A stretch of DNA of 64,000 nucleotides from Metabacillus idriensis (GCF_009674765.1 NZ_WKKF01000001.1:62001-126000); one strand, 5' to 3'. Positions 17,286-29,693 are shown, numbered from the stretch's first letter. Notes: a model not told the origin generated them from the sequence alone. Numbers and translations: made by a program.

Positions 17286-17312
17286 TTTTAAAAGATAAGA
17301 AAGTATAAAATT

Positions 17313-17452
17313 TTGCGCTTCGATGGCGAGCGGAATCGCTTATGCTACTCGGCCAGAAAGGATTCGATAGCATCGGAAAAAAAATCCAATACTTTCGGAT
17401 CCTTATCTGTCATGCCTCTGCTAAACGGGCGCTTGCGCTTTTCTTGTTTTCT
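17313..17452. repeat. Dispersed intergenic repeat, second family, copy 1
   Basis: Contains GCGCTTCGATGGCGAGCGG, CTCGGCCAGAA, CCTTATCTGTCATGCC and the end CTAAACGGGCGCTTGCGCTT. The same blocks in the same order recur at 37105-37225. From memory, comparable GC-rich intergenic repeats ending in GGCGCTTGCGCTTTTC are common in Bacillus genomes. Confidence 0.6.
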
Positions 17453-17496
17453 TTTTCCGTTATATAATGAACATAATAATGACAGGGGGAAGATGC

Positions 17497-18159
17497 ATGA
17501 TTAAAGCGATTATCTTTGATTTTGACGGATTGATTCTTGACACCGAAACGCATGAATATGAAGTTCTCCAGGAAATTTTTAAAGAACAGGGCAGTGAATT
17601 GCCCATGTCAGTATGGGGTAAAGTGATAGGAACGTCATCTGATTTCAACCCATTTGTTTACTTGGAAGAACAAACTGGAAGATCAATCGATCATGATCAT
17701 TTAACACGCCTTCAAAAAGAGAAGTTTGAAAAGAGAATATCAGCTGAAGCGGCAAGACCGGGTGTAGAGGATTATTTAATGGCTGCAAAGGAATTGGGTC
17801 TGAAAATCGGCCTGGCATCAAGTTCAAGCTATGAATGGGTATCATCCTATTTAAAAAGCTTGGATTTAATTGATTATTTTGAGTGTATCCGCACCTCCAA
17901 TCATGTTGAATTCGTTAAACCGGATCCTGCATTGTACATAGAAGCAGCTAAATGCCTCGGTGTTAAGCCAAGCGAGTGTCTCGCTTTTGAAGATTCCGCA
18001 AACGGAGCACTTGCCGCTAAAAAAGCAGGCATGTACTGCACCATTGTTCCAAACAGTGTAACTGTTCATTTAGAGTTTGGGGAAACTGATCACCGTTTAG
18101 AATCGATGGCGGAAATGGAGCTTGAAAAAGTCATCTCGATAATTGAGTCAAGAAACTGA
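17497..18159 (+). CDS. yhcW: HAD-superfamily phosphatase, YhcW (beta-phosphoglucomutase/phosphoglycolate-phosphatase-like)
   Basis: A 220-residue HAD hydrolase. Motif I is FDFDGLILDTETHE (residues 7-20; nucleophile Asp9, acid/base Asp11), motif II is LASSSSY near residue 108, motif III Lys in VKPDPALY near 144 and motif IV ECLAFEDSANG near 166. The 220-residue form starting at ATG 17497, preceded by AGGGGGAAG, matches B. subtilis YhcW exactly in length; an ATG 30 bases upstream lacks a ribosome binding site. A TATAAT at 17463-17468 may be the -10 box. The substrate is a small phosphate ester, not determinable here. Confidence 0.88.
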   Translation: MIKAIIFDFDGLILDTETHEYEVLQEIFKEQGSELPMSVWGKVIGTSSDFNPFVYLEEQTGRSIDHDHLTRLQKEKFEKRISAEAARPGVEDYLMAAKELGLKIGLASSSSYEWVSSYLKSLDLIDYFECIRTSNHVEFVKPDPALYIEAAKCLGVKPSECLAFEDSANGALAAKKAGMYCTIVPNSVTVHLEFGETDHRLESMAEMELEKVISIIESRN

Positions 18160-18222
18160 AAATGTTTCAGAGAAGTCTATTGAGGGAATAAATTGCTGTT
18201 ACTACATAAAGGAGCGATTCTT

Positions 18223-19767
18223 TTGACTGATACAATTGATTTATCCAAATTCGAGAAAAAAATGATTATCAGAAATATTGAAGAGAAAGACATAGATGAA
18301 ATACTGGCGATGCAGGCTTTATGCTTCCCTGGCATGGCTCCATGGGAAAGAGAGCATCTTGAAAGTCATTTGGAGCATTTTCAGGAAGGCCAGTTCTGTG
18401 CTGAATTCGAAGGAAAGATTATTGGTTCATGTTCAAGTCTGATCATAAACTTTGATGAATATGATGACCGTCACACTTGGGATGATATTACGGATAATGG
18501 CTATATATCAAACCATAATCCTGACGGCTACAATATGTACGGAATTGAAGTGATGGTCCATCCTGAATACCGCCGGATGAAAATCGGCCACAGGCTTTAT
18601 GAAGCAAGAAAGGATCTTGCGAGACGCCTAAATCTTAAAAGCATCATTATCGGGGGGAGAATCCCTAATTATCATAAGTTCGAAAATGAAATGTCTCCGC
18701 GACAGTATGTGCAGGAGGTCATCCATCACAAAATTTACGATCCCGTTCTTTCGTTTCAGCTGCTGAACGGATTTACGCTTATGAGGATCAATCCAAACTA
18801 TTTACCCGATGACCGTGCTTCAGGCAAATATGCCACGCTGATGGAATGGAACAATGTCGACTATCTGCCAAATACGAAACGCTACTACAAGACGGCTTTA
18901 CCGGTGCGGATATGTGTTGTTCAATATCAAATGAAGCAAATTAATTCGTTTGAAGAGTTTGCGAATCAGGTGGAATATTATACAGACGTTGCATCAGATG
19001 CATCTGCTGATTTTGCTGTATTCCCGGAATTGCTCACAACTCAGTTAATGTCCTTTTTGGATGAGAAATCACCAAGCAGAGCGATCCGCAGGCTGACTGA
19101 GTATACAGAAGAGTACATTAGTCTTTTTACAGAGCTTGCAGTGAAATACAATGTCAATATCGTTGGCGGATCTCACTTTGTAGAGGAAGATAACGGAAAA
19201 ATCTTTAACGTTGCTTATCTTTTCCGCAGAGACGGCACAATTGAAAAGCAATATAAAATTCATATCACGCCAAATGAACGCAAATGGTGGGGAATCAGCA
19301 GAGGGGATGATGTTAAAGTCTTTGATACAGACTGCGGCAAGGTTGCGATTCAAATCTGCTATGACATTGAATTCCCCGAGCTTGCACGCATTGCTACTGA
19401 GAAAGGCGCTAAAATTATTTTTACGCCATTTTGTACAGAAGATCGCCAGGGCTATCTGCGTGTCCGCTATTGCTCACAGGCGCGTGCGGTGGAGAATCAG
19501 ATTTATACGGTCATTTCAGGCACAGTCGGGAATCTCCCTCAAACAGAAAATATGGATATTCAGTACGCGCAATCTGCTATCTTTGCACCGTCGGATTTTG
19601 AATTTGCAAGAGACGGCATCGTCGGCGAGTGCAATCCCAACATCGAAATGGTTGTAATCGGAGATGTGGACCTTGAAATTCTCCGCAGGCAGCGCCAGTC
19701 CGGAACGGTCAGACAGCTGAAAGACCGCAGACATGACGTGTATGGAATTCGATATAGAAAGCATTAA
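18223..19767 (+). CDS. yhcX: Fused GNAT acetyltransferase and nitrilase-type amidohydrolase (YhcX)
   Basis: A 514-residue two-domain protein. Residues 17-210 form a GNAT domain (acetyl-CoA loop near EYRRMKIGHRLYEARKDLARRL). Residues 225-500 form a carbon-nitrogen hydrolase domain with the complete Glu-Lys-Cys triad: Glu269 in FPELL, Lys345 in YKIHITPNE and Cys379 in QICYDIEFPE. The reaction is C-N bond hydrolysis of an unknown amide or nitrile. The start is TTG 18223, 8 bases after AAAGGAG; an upstream TTG at 18193 lacks a site. B. subtilis YhcX has 513 residues and the same place after yhcW. Confidence 0.9.
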   Translation: MTDTIDLSKFEKKMIIRNIEEKDIDEILAMQALCFPGMAPWEREHLESHLEHFQEGQFCAEFEGKIIGSCSSLIINFDEYDDRHTWDDITDNGYISNHNPDGYNMYGIEVMVHPEYRRMKIGHRLYEARKDLARRLNLKSIIIGGRIPNYHKFENEMSPRQYVQEVIHHKIYDPVLSFQLLNGFTLMRINPNYLPDDRASGKYATLMEWNNVDYLPNTKRYYKTALPVRICVVQYQMKQINSFEEFANQVEYYTDVASDASADFAVFPELLTTQLMSFLDEKSPSRAIRRLTEYTEEYISLFTELAVKYNVNIVGGSHFVEEDNGKIFNVAYLFRRDGTIEKQYKIHITPNERKWWGISRGDDVKVFDTDCGKVAIQICYDIEFPELARIATEKGAKIIFTPFCTEDRQGYLRVRYCSQARAVENQIYTVISGTVGNLPQTENMDIQYAQSAIFAPSDFEFARDGIVGECNPNIEMVVIGDVDLEILRRQRQSGTVRQLKDRRHDVYGIRYRKH

Positions 19768-19877
19768 GGTTCTTATCGAAAATAAGAGATTTTTTGTCGG
19801 TTTTTGGGTATTTTATATCGAAAAAGCAGAACTACTTATCGTAAATTCAGATTTTAAGACTAATCGATCCGCATACG

Positions 19878-19909
19878 GAGACAAAGACTGTTCTTTGTCT
19901 CTTTTTTTT
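19878..19909 (+). terminator. Intrinsic terminator downstream of yhcX
   Basis: Perfect stem GAGACAAAG/CTTTGTCTC with a 6-base loop and eight T, 110 bases after the yhcX stop. Confidence 0.85.
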
Positions 19910-20147
19910 GATTAATATAAAAAGCAATGTAATTAACTGGAGATAGCAACGCGAAAGTGTCCCCCCTCTATCTAAAGGTCCCGCACCCAAACGGATTATC
20001 CGGCTCAAAATAGACTTTTCCATCGGAAATTCGAGCCCCAACATCCATTAACTATAGAATTCTTCTTGAGTTGTCATCCTGTATATAGTACATTCCTTGT
20101 ATGCATTTATCTATAAAATTAACTAATAAATGGAAGGAGGATTATTT
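19910..20147 (+). other. Non-coding region upstream of glpP
   Basis: B. subtilis has the aminotransferase gene yhxA between yhcX and glpP; here there is no trace of it. TTGAGT at 20066-20071 and TACATT at 20089-20094 are a weak -35/-10 candidate for glpP. GGAAGGAGG precedes the ATG at 20148. Nothing else is recognisable. Confidence 0.4.
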
Positions 20148-20708
20148 ATGAGTTTTGAAGGCCAGCAGATACTTCCTGCAATCCGCAATATGAAGCAGTT
20201 TGAACGTTTTCTCGAAAGTCCTTATACATACGGCGTGCTTCTTGATACGCACCTCGGCCAGGTGCGGAATATTGTCCGGCTTGCTAATTCTTCAAACAAG
20301 AAAATGCTGATCCACGTCGATCTGATTCAGGGACTGAAGCACGATGAATATGCAGCCGAGTTTATTTGCCAGGAGGTAAAGCCTGCAGGATTAATTTCGA
20401 CACGGTCCAATGTGATCGCAAAAGCAAAGCAGCGCGGAATCTATGCGATTCAGAGGCTGTTTCTGCTTGATTCGAGTGCACTGGAAAAAAGCCTTGATTT
20501 GATTAAAAGGACACAGCCTGACTATATTGAGGTTCTTCCGGGACTTGTCCCAAGTTTAATCGAAGAGATAAAAAAGAAAACAGGTATTCCAATCTTTGCC
20601 GGCGGGTTTGTGAAAACATCAGAAGAGGTGCATAAAGCCATTCAGGCAGGAGCTACAGCCGTTACATCATCAGAAATGGATTTATGGAAAAATTATCAAA
20701 AAATATAA
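20148..20708 (+). CDS. glpP: Glycerol uptake operon antiterminator GlpP
   Basis: A 186-residue RNA-binding antiterminator (PF04309) with a TIM-barrel-like fold. In the presence of glycerol-3-phosphate it acts on leader mRNAs of glpFK and glpD to prevent termination and stabilise the transcript. Family motifs include [19 protein letters not shown] (about residues 29-47), [20 protein letters not shown] and the C-terminal [28 protein letters not shown]. The start at 20148 follows GGAAGGAGG; an ATG 18 bases upstream would overlap the ribosome binding site. It heads the glp cluster, and both target leaders are present downstream. Confidence 0.94.
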   Translation: MSFEGQQILPAIRNMKQFERFLESPYTYGVLLDTHLGQVRNIVRLANSSNKKMLIHVDLIQGLKHDEYAAEFICQEVKPAGLISTRSNVIAKAKQRGIYAIQRLFLLDSSALEKSLDLIKRTQPDYIEVLPGLVPSLIEEIKKKTGIPIFAGGFVKTSEEVHKAIQAGATAVTSSEMDLWKNYQKI

Positions 20709-20718
20709 TATTTTTCTG

Positions 20719-20747
20719 TTGACACCGCTTTCATTAGCATGTACCAT
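20719..20747 (+). promoter_or_regulatory. Sigma-A promoter of glpFK
   Basis: TTGACA (20719-20724) and TACCAT (20742-20747) with a 17-base spacer, located 10 bases after the glpP stop. Confidence 0.75.
20720..20733. promoter_or_regulatory. cre site overlapping the glpFK promoter
   Basis: TGACACCGCTTTCA agrees with all fixed positions of TGWNANCGNTNWCA and overlaps the -35 box by five bases. CcpA bound here would occlude RNA polymerase, as known for glpFK of B. subtilis. Confidence 0.85.
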
Positions 20748-20782
20748 AAAGGCAAGTTAATAAATGTGATGGAGAAACGGAG

Positions 20783-20835
20783 ATCCACAGCAGTTCTTTA
20801 CTTTTGTGTAAAGTCATTTGCTGTGGATTTTTTTA
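20783..20835 (+). promoter_or_regulatory. GlpP-controlled leader terminator of glpFK
   Basis: ATCCACAGCA at 20783 pairs with TGCTGTGGAT at 20819, with an inner CTTTAC/GTAAAG stem, followed by seven T. It lies between the promoter and the glpF start. This is the GlpP antitermination target known from B. subtilis. Confidence 0.88.
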
Positions 20836-20879
20836 TTCTTAAAACCTATCTCACATTTATAAGAATGGAGGAAATAAAC

Positions 20880-21695
20880 ATGACGGCTTTTTGGGGAGAA
20901 GTAATAGGTACAATGATATTGATTGTTTTTGGAGGAGGCGTCTGTGCCGGCGTCAGCTTGAAAAAGTCATTTGCTCATCAGTCAGGCTGGATTGTTATCA
21001 CGATGGGATGGGGATTCGGCGTTGCAATGGCTGTTTATGCAGTCGGCGGAATAAGCGGTGCGCATTTGAATCCTGCAGTAACCTTTGCGCTTGCCTTTTC
21101 AGGATCTTTTGAATGGAGCCTAGTGCCAGGATACATTGTTGCCCAGATGCTTGGAGCATTCCTTGGAGCAGTACTGGTATACTTGCAGTACTTGCCGCAC
21201 TGGAAAGAAACAGAAGATCAAGGGGCAAAGCTCAGTGTTTTTTCAACAAGCCCTGCCATTCCAAATTACTTTGCCAACTTTATCAGTGAAGCATTAGGAA
21301 CATTTATTTTTGTGCTCACATTGCTTGCAATCGGAGCGAACACATTTACAGAAGGCTTAAATCCGCTTATCGTAGGTTTCCTTGTTGTTGCAATCGGTTT
21401 ATCGCTTGGAGGTACAACTGGATATGCCATTAACCCGGCTCGTGACCTTGGACCGAGACTTGCACATTTTGTGCTTCCGATAGCAGGAAAAGGGAGTTCG
21501 AACTGGAAATATGCATGGATACCAGTTGTTGCGCCGTTAGCGGGAGGCTCGTTTGCCGCAGTCTTTTACAATTACGTGTTTAAAGGTACTATGAATAATT
21601 CCTTTTGGTATGTAGCAGCAGCATTAGTCTTCATGCTTTCACTTGTCTTTGCAATGACTAAAAAACAATCAACACAAAGATCAGCAGCCTATTAA
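20880..21695 (+). CDS. glpF: Glycerol uptake facilitator GlpF (aquaglyceroporin)
   Basis: A 271-residue MIP-family channel for glycerol. Both NPA half-helix motifs are present as SGAHLNPAVTFALA (about residue 62) and YAINPARDLGPRL (about 186); Asp after the second motif (R-D) is the aquaglyceroporin signature. The start at ATG 20880 follows GGAGGAAATAAAC. An upstream in-frame ATG at 20739 would run through the leader terminator and is rejected. It is co-transcribed with glpK, 34 bases downstream. Confidence 0.95.
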   Translation: MTAFWGEVIGTMILIVFGGGVCAGVSLKKSFAHQSGWIVITMGWGFGVAMAVYAVGGISGAHLNPAVTFALAFSGSFEWSLVPGYIVAQMLGAFLGAVLVYLQYLPHWKETEDQGAKLSVFSTSPAIPNYFANFISEALGTFIFVLTLLAIGANTFTEGLNPLIVGFLVVAIGLSLGGTTGYAINPARDLGPRLAHFVLPIAGKGSSNWKYAWIPVVAPLAGGSFAAVFYNYVFKGTMNNSFWYVAAALVFMLSLVFAMTKKQSTQRSAAY

Positions 21696-21711
21696 ATCAG
21701 CAGTCTATTAA

Positions 21712-23220
<1,509 letters not shown>

Positions 23221-23272
23221 ACACTACTTGTGATATACTAACATCAAGTTAATAGAACGGTTGGAGATTGGG

Positions 23273-23333
23273 AGAGGCCACAACACTAGGGCAGGCATTT
23301 ATTGCTGCACTAGCTTGTTGTGGTCTCTTTTTT
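23273..23333 (+). promoter_or_regulatory. GlpP-controlled leader terminator of glpD
   Basis: AGAGGCCACAACA (23273-23285) pairs with TGTTGTGGTCTCT (23316-23328) with one G-U pair. An inner CTAG...CTAG and GGCAG/CTGC stem extends it, and six T follow. The outer CCACA(A/G)CA arm is shared with the glpF leader. A TATACT near 23234 may be the -10 box of the glpD promoter. Confidence 0.88.
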
Positions 23334-23367
23334 AATCCCTTCTGGAAAATATTAGGAGGAATATCTA

Positions 23368-25038
23368 ATGACTTTTTCTAGCGATAAAAGACACGATATC
23401 TTAAATAAAATGACCCGTGAAACGTACGATGTATTTGTTATTGGCGGAGGAATTACAGGATCTGGCATCGCGCTTGATGCTGCTTCTAGAGGAATGAAAA
23501 TCGGTCTTGTTGAAATGCAGGACTTTGCAGCGGGAACTTCAAGCAGATCGACTAAGCTTGTGCACGGCGGACTGCGCTACCTCAAGCAATTTGAAGTTAA
23601 AATGGTGGCAGAGGTCGGAAAAGAAAGAGCCATTGTATATGAAAACGGACCCCATGTAACAACTCCAGAGTGGATGCTGCTCCCAATGCATAAAGGTGGC
23701 ACATTCGGACCATTTTCAACATCCATCGGCCTTCGTGTCTATGATTTTCTTGCAGCTGTTAAACGCGGTGAAAGAAGAAAGATGCTAAGCGCCAAAGAAA
23801 CACTTGCGAAAGAGCCGCTAGTGAAAAAACAGGGACTTAAAGGCGGCGGGTATTATGTGGAATACAGAACTGATGATGCAAGACTGACAATCGAAGTCAT
23901 GAAAGAAGCTGTACGCTTCGGTGCTGACGCAGTCAACTACGCAAAAGCGGACGGGTTTATTTACGAAAAAGGCAAAGTCATCGGTGTTCATATCGTAGAT
24001 ACGATTTCCGGAAAAAAATATGATGTGTATGCTAAGAAAATCATCAATGCAGCAGGTCCTTGGGTCGATCAGCTTAGAGAAATGGATAAGTCCAAAAATG
24101 GAAAATCCCTGCAGATGACAAAAGGAATTCATTTAGTCTTTGATCAAAGCAAGTTCCCGTTAAAACAAGCCATATATTTTGATACGCCTGATAAACGGAT
24201 GGTATTTGCTATACCTCGCGACGGCAAAACCTATGTTGGCACTACAGATACAGTCTATAAGGAAGATCCGAAAAATCCGCGAATGACTGTAAAAGACAGA
24301 GACTATGTGATCGAATCCATCAACTATATGTTCCCGGATCTCTCTATCCGTGCAGAGGATGCTGAATCAAGCTGGGCCGGTATTCGTCCGCTTATTCATG
24401 AAGACGGCAAAGATCCTTCTGAAATCTCAAGGAAAGATGAGATCTGGACATCAGAAACCGGGCTCATCACGATTGCAGGCGGAAAACTGACAGGCTACAG
24501 AAAAATGGCCGAGCACATTATTGATTTCATTGTAAAAGATTTCAAAGAAGCCGGACTAAAGGATTTTGGTGCATGCAAAACAAGAAACATGCCAATTTCA
24601 GGCGGTCATGTAGGCGGTTCAGCAAGTCTTAAAACGTTTGTCAAAACAAAAACAGAACAAGGCATGTCTCTTGGACTGACTGAAATGCAGGCGAAACATT
24701 TATCAAGACGATACGGATCAAATGCAGATGCGCTGTTTGAGAGAGTGGAGATGTTAAAACCGCTTGCACAAAGATATGGATTGCCCGTTTACATCCTTGC
24801 TGAGATTGACTATGCAATGACAGAGGAAATGACAGCTGCTCCTTCAGACTTCTTTGTCAGAAGAACGGGTGCAGTGTACTTTGATATTAACTGGGCAAGA
24901 ACGTACCAGGAAGGAGTCACAAATTATATGGCTGAAAAATTTAAATGGACTCCTGAACAAAAGCAGCAGCACGTTGATAAGCTTCAAACGCATCTGCATG
25001 ACGCAGTTGTGCCTGATGAGGTAAGAAAAGCAAACTGA
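23368..25038 (+). CDS. glpD: Aerobic glycerol-3-phosphate dehydrogenase GlpD
   Basis: A 556-residue FAD enzyme at the membrane that oxidises glycerol-3-phosphate to dihydroxyacetone phosphate and reduces menaquinone. The FAD dinucleotide motif VFVIGGGITGSGIALDAASRG is at about residues 20-40, followed by GTSSRSTKLVHGGLRYL near 53. The substrate-domain motif YVGTTDT is near 287, and the second FAD contact ITIAGGKLTGYRKMAE is near 366. A C-terminal DAO_C domain covers about 410-540. Expression should depend on GlpP through the upstream leader terminator. A strong terminator follows. Confidence 0.96.
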   Translation: MTFSSDKRHDILNKMTRETYDVFVIGGGITGSGIALDAASRGMKIGLVEMQDFAAGTSSRSTKLVHGGLRYLKQFEVKMVAEVGKERAIVYENGPHVTTPEWMLLPMHKGGTFGPFSTSIGLRVYDFLAAVKRGERRKMLSAKETLAKEPLVKKQGLKGGGYYVEYRTDDARLTIEVMKEAVRFGADAVNYAKADGFIYEKGKVIGVHIVDTISGKKYDVYAKKIINAAGPWVDQLREMDKSKNGKSLQMTKGIHLVFDQSKFPLKQAIYFDTPDKRMVFAIPRDGKTYVGTTDTVYKEDPKNPRMTVKDRDYVIESINYMFPDLSIRAEDAESSWAGIRPLIHEDGKDPSEISRKDEIWTSETGLITIAGGKLTGYRKMAEHIIDFIVKDFKEAGLKDFGACKTRNMPISGGHVGGSASLKTFVKTKTEQGMSLGLTEMQAKHLSRRYGSNADALFERVEMLKPLAQRYGLPVYILAEIDYAMTEEMTAAPSDFFVRRTGAVYFDINWARTYQEGVTNYMAEKFKWTPEQKQQHVDKLQTHLHDAVVPDEVRKAN

Positions 25039-25052
25039 TAAAAGAATCGAGT

Positions 25053-25092
25053 ACGGCAGCCGATTTGAAAGCAAAATTGGCTGCCGTTTTTC
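25053..25092 (+). terminator. Intrinsic terminator after glpD
   Basis: ACGGCAGCCGAT pairs with ATTGGCTGCCGT, loop of 11, five T. Confidence 0.85.
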
Positions 25093-25283
25093 TTTGGATT
25101 TTATTATTTTGAAATTGATTTTTTTTAACAAAATTAAAATATCAGCAAGTCCCAATATGTGTTAAAATAAGCCATGGAATCGACTGATTTCTATTATTTA
25201 CATACGAATTTAGGCAGGAATTGTCTAAAAAATGAAGAAATGAATAAGTAACACTTATAATCTAAAATTATTGGAGGTACGTT

Positions 25284-27014
25284 ATGAGTTTTGAAAAAAG
25301 CTATCAGCGCTGGACCAGCAAAACAGATTTAGATTCAGAATTAAGACTTCTTTTATCAGATTTAGAAGATAATGATAAAGCGCGCGAGGATTGCGTTTAC
25401 AAAAACTTAGAATTTGGAACAGGCGGCATGCGCGGCGAAATTGGACCTGGAATTAACCGCATGAACTTGTATACTGTCCGAAAAGCATCTGAAGGCCTGG
25501 CGCTTTATATTGATTCCTTCGGTGAAGATGCGAAAAAACGCGGAGTGGCGATTGCGTATGATTCCCGCCACAAATCACCCGAATTTGCAATGGAAGCGGC
25601 AAAAACCCTTGCAAGCCATGGCATTCAAACATATGTCTTTGAAGAATTGCGCCCGACACCAGAACTGTCGTTTGCAGTACGGTATTTAAATGCTTTCTCT
25701 GGCATTGTCGTCACAGCAAGCCACAATCCTCCTGAATATAACGGCTATAAAGTATACGGCGAAGACGGCGGTCAATTGCCTCCTGCAGCAGCAGATGAAG
25801 TCATCGCCAAAGTAAACGCAATTGAGGATGAACTAAGTATCCAGGTAAAGGATGAAGCAGAATTAAAAGCTGCAGGTCTTATTAAAATGATCGGGGAAGA
25901 AATCGACACTGCTTATACAGACAAGCTTGTCACGATCTCTGTGAATCCGGAACTATCTAAAGAAGTTGATTTGAATATAGTCTTTACTCCTCTTCACGGT
26001 ACAGCAAATAAACCTGTTCGCCGCGGATTTGAAGCACTTGGCTATAAAAATGTAACCGTTGTATCAGAGCAGGAGCTGCCTGATCCAAACTTCAGCACAG
26101 TCAAGTCTCCTAACCCTGAGGAGCATGCTGCATTTGAATACGCGATCCGTGACGGAAAGAAAACCAATGCGGACTTATTGATTGCAACAGATCCTGATGC
26201 AGACCGTCTTGGAATCGCCGTGAAGAATTTAGAAGGGGAATATGTCGTTTTAACGGGCAACCAAACAGGTGCCATTCTTCTTCACTATTTACTTTCGCAG
26301 AAAAAAGATAAGGGCATTCTGCCTGATAATGGTGTGGTCCTGAAAACAATTGTAACGTCAGAAATCGGAAGAGATGTAGCAGCTTCTTTCGGTTTAGATA
26401 CAATCGATACACTGACAGGTTTTAAGTTCATCGGGGAAAAAATCAATGAATATGAGCGCACTGGCCAGTATACCTTCCAATTTGGCTATGAAGAGAGCTA
26501 CGGCTATCTGATTGGAGACTTCGCCCGTGATAAAGATGCTGTACAAGCAGCAATTTTAGCTGTTGAAGTAGCAGCTTATTATAAAAAACAAGGCAAAACG
26601 CTTTATGAAGGATTACTCGAAATTTTTGAACAATATGGCTATTACCGTGAAGGTCTTGAATCATTGACCCTTAAAGGGAAAGACGGTGCAGAACAGATTC
26701 AAAGCATTTTAGCTTCATTCCGCAGCAATCCTCCTGAGATGATGGGAGATAAAAAAGTTGTTACGATTGAGGACTACAAAGCAGGAACCCGCTTCGACGC
26801 AGAAGCTAAAACGACAGAAGAAATCACGCTGCCGCCATCCAACGTTCTGAAGTACTATTTAGAAGATGGATCTTGGTTCTGCCTGCGTCCATCCGGAACA
26901 GAGCCGAAAGCGAAATTCTACTTTGGGGTAAAAGGCGAAACACTTGCGGACAGCGAACAAAAGCTTGAAGCTCTTACTTCTGCTCTTATGAAAAAAGTAA
27001 ACGAATTAATCTAA
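25284..27014 (+). CDS. pgcA: Alpha-phosphoglucomutase / phospho-sugar mutase PgcA
   Basis: A 576-residue alpha-D-phosphohexomutase interconverting glucose-6-phosphate and glucose-1-phosphate. The phosphoserine loop is [18 protein letters not shown] (about residues 141-158), the Mg2+ loop [11 protein letters not shown] lies near 299, the sugar loop GYEESYGYL near 398 and the phosphate-binding loop [15 protein letters not shown] near 532. B. subtilis pgcA (yhxB) occupies the same position after glpD and supplies UDP-glucose for teichoic acid glycosylation and cell-size control. It is monocistronic, with TTGGAGG before the ATG. Confidence 0.95.
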   Translation: MSFEKSYQRWTSKTDLDSELRLLLSDLEDNDKAREDCVYKNLEFGTGGMRGEIGPGINRMNLYTVRKASEGLALYIDSFGEDAKKRGVAIAYDSRHKSPEFAMEAAKTLASHGIQTYVFEELRPTPELSFAVRYLNAFSGIVVTASHNPPEYNGYKVYGEDGGQLPPAAADEVIAKVNAIEDELSIQVKDEAELKAAGLIKMIGEEIDTAYTDKLVTISVNPELSKEVDLNIVFTPLHGTANKPVRRGFEALGYKNVTVVSEQELPDPNFSTVKSPNPEEHAAFEYAIRDGKKTNADLLIATDPDADRLGIAVKNLEGEYVVLTGNQTGAILLHYLLSQKKDKGILPDNGVVLKTIVTSEIGRDVAASFGLDTIDTLTGFKFIGEKINEYERTGQYTFQFGYEESYGYLIGDFARDKDAVQAAILAVEVAAYYKKQGKTLYEGLLEIFEQYGYYREGLESLTLKGKDGAEQIQSILASFRSNPPEMMGDKKVVTIEDYKAGTRFDAEAKTTEEITLPPSNVLKYYLEDGSWFCLRPSGTEPKAKFYFGVKGETLADSEQKLEALTSALMKKVNELI

Positions 27015-27026
27015 TAGATAAAATGC

Positions 27027-27059
27027 AGCTGAAAAAGGCGAACCTTTTTCAGCTTTTTT
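27027..27059 (+). terminator. Intrinsic terminator after pgcA
   Basis: AGCTGAAAAAGG pairs perfectly with CCTTTTTCAGCT around CGAA, followed by six T. Confidence 0.88.
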
Positions 27060-27112
27060 AATGCATCAAGAGGCATCGTAAAGGGAATCAGCAATATCCG
27101 ATTATATAAAAG

Positions 27113-27135
27113 CCGCTTATTCAGCGGTTTTTTTT
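27113..27135 (+). terminator. Second hairpin terminator between pgcA and yhcY
   Basis: CCGCT/AGCGG stem, 5-base loop and eight T, 54 bases after the first terminator. The rest of the interval to 27318 shows no gene or repeat. Confidence 0.65.
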
Positions 27136-27318
27136 CGGTGTGGAAATGTGGAGCACGCGCATTCAAGATATTCAGGCATTTTATCGGTTTTATTGCTTAA
27201 AATGCGATTTGAAAAAAATCTCCATCTAAAGTATGAGAAAAAATCAGTCACATTGAGAAGGCAGCAAAAGGAGAAACGCTGATATACTATCAATATAAAC
27301 ATGGTGAGGGAGAAAAAT

Positions 27319-28440
27319 ATGGCTAATGATGAAAAGCGCATTTTGGAACTGCAGACACTGAAGACGATCGCAGAAACGCTGAATCAGTCTAATGATCTGG
27401 ATCAAATGCTTGATGACGTTTTGAAGAAGCTTCTTCACGTAACTGGACTGGAAACAGGATGGATTTTTCTCATTGATGCAGATAAGGAGTATCGACTGGC
27501 TGCAGACCACAAGCTTCCGCCTGCCCTGGAAAGAGATTGTAAAAAAGCAATGTGCAGAGGAGATTGCTGGTGCATCGATAAATTTGCAGACGGCCGTTTA
27601 AACAAGGCGGCGAATATTATCAACTGCAAACGATTAGAAGACGCGGAGCAATTTGATTGGGGTGAAACAAATGAGATTACCCATCATGCTACTGTTCCGC
27701 TCCGAACAGGGAACGAAAAGATCGGCTTACTAAATGTAGCTTCTCCAAATAAAACTCATTTCACAACAGAAGAGCTTGCCCTGCTTGAGGCTGTTGCCTT
27801 TCAAATAGGTACTGCTATGAAACGCATGAAACTTGTCGAAAACGAACAGCATCTGGCTCTCATTGCAGAGCGTAACCGGCTGGCGCAGGATCTGCATGAT
27901 TCCGTCAATCAGCTCCTCTTTTCCATTATGCTGACGGCAAGAGGGTCAAAGGAAATGACAGAAGATCAAAAGATGAAAGAAATGCTGACGTATGTTCAAG
28001 ATCTTTCACAGGAGGCTCTTGCCGAAATGAGGGCTTTAATCTGGCAGCTAAGGCCGCAGGGACTGGAAAATGGGATTGCATCAGCACTGCTGAATTACGC
28101 AAAAATACTGGGCCTTGAGCTTGAGACGGATATTCAGGGCGTTCAAACGCTGCCGTGTGACACAGAGGAAGCGCTGTGGAGAATCGGTCAGGAAGCGTTA
28201 AACAATTGCAAAAAGCATGCACAAACCAAATCTGCAGCCATCCGTATACACAGATCGAAAAATGAGGTAACCATGTCGATTAGAGATCAGGGAGCAGGGT
28301 TTTCCTACAATGAAAAAGTTCCTCTGCCTTCTTTAGGGCTTCAGGGAATGAAAAATCGGGCGAAAAAATTAAATGGTACATTCCAGATAACTGCCGGATT
28401 AAATAAAGGCACCGAAATCGAAGTGAAAATACCAATTTAA
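27319..28440 (+). CDS. yhcY: Soluble GAF-domain sensor histidine kinase YhcY, Cys-rich redox-sensor type
   Basis: A 373-residue NarL-type (HisKA_3) kinase without membrane segments. An N-terminal GAF domain covers about residues 20-165, the phospho-acceptor is His193 in AQDLHDSVNQLL, and HATPase follows to the end (WRIGQEALNNCKKHA, DQGAGF, GLQGMKNRAKKLNGTF). The GAF domain has five cysteines, C74, C79, C83, C85 and C103; the C79-X3-C83-X-C85-X17-C103 part recalls the iron-sulfur GAF of staphylococcal AirS, suggesting oxygen or redox sensing. ATG 27319 after GGTGAGGGAG is preferred over ATG 27301, which lies inside the ribosome binding site. It is followed at 15 bases by its regulator. Confidence 0.9.
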   Translation: MANDEKRILELQTLKTIAETLNQSNDLDQMLDDVLKKLLHVTGLETGWIFLIDADKEYRLAADHKLPPALERDCKKAMCRGDCWCIDKFADGRLNKAANIINCKRLEDAEQFDWGETNEITHHATVPLRTGNEKIGLLNVASPNKTHFTTEELALLEAVAFQIGTAMKRMKLVENEQHLALIAERNRLAQDLHDSVNQLLFSIMLTARGSKEMTEDQKMKEMLTYVQDLSQEALAEMRALIWQLRPQGLENGIASALLNYAKILGLELETDIQGVQTLPCDTEEALWRIGQEALNNCKKHAQTKSAAIRIHRSKNEVTMSIRDQGAGFSYNEKVPLPSLGLQGMKNRAKKLNGTFQITAGLNKGTEIEVKIPI

Positions 28441-28455
28441 AAGGGGGACAAGAAC

Positions 28456-29639
<1,184 letters not shown>

Positions 29640-29641
<2 letters not shown>

Positions 29642-29675
29642 AATGGAGGGGATGAGATCCCGCTCCATTTTCTTG
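29640..29675 (+). terminator. Terminator after yhdA
   Basis: AAAATGGAG pairs with CTCCATTTT, with an inner GGGAT/ATCCC stem and GAG loop, giving a long stable hairpin. It also serves the convergent yhdB. Confidence 0.85.
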
Positions 29676-29693
29676 CTTTTGAAAACGGCACTT

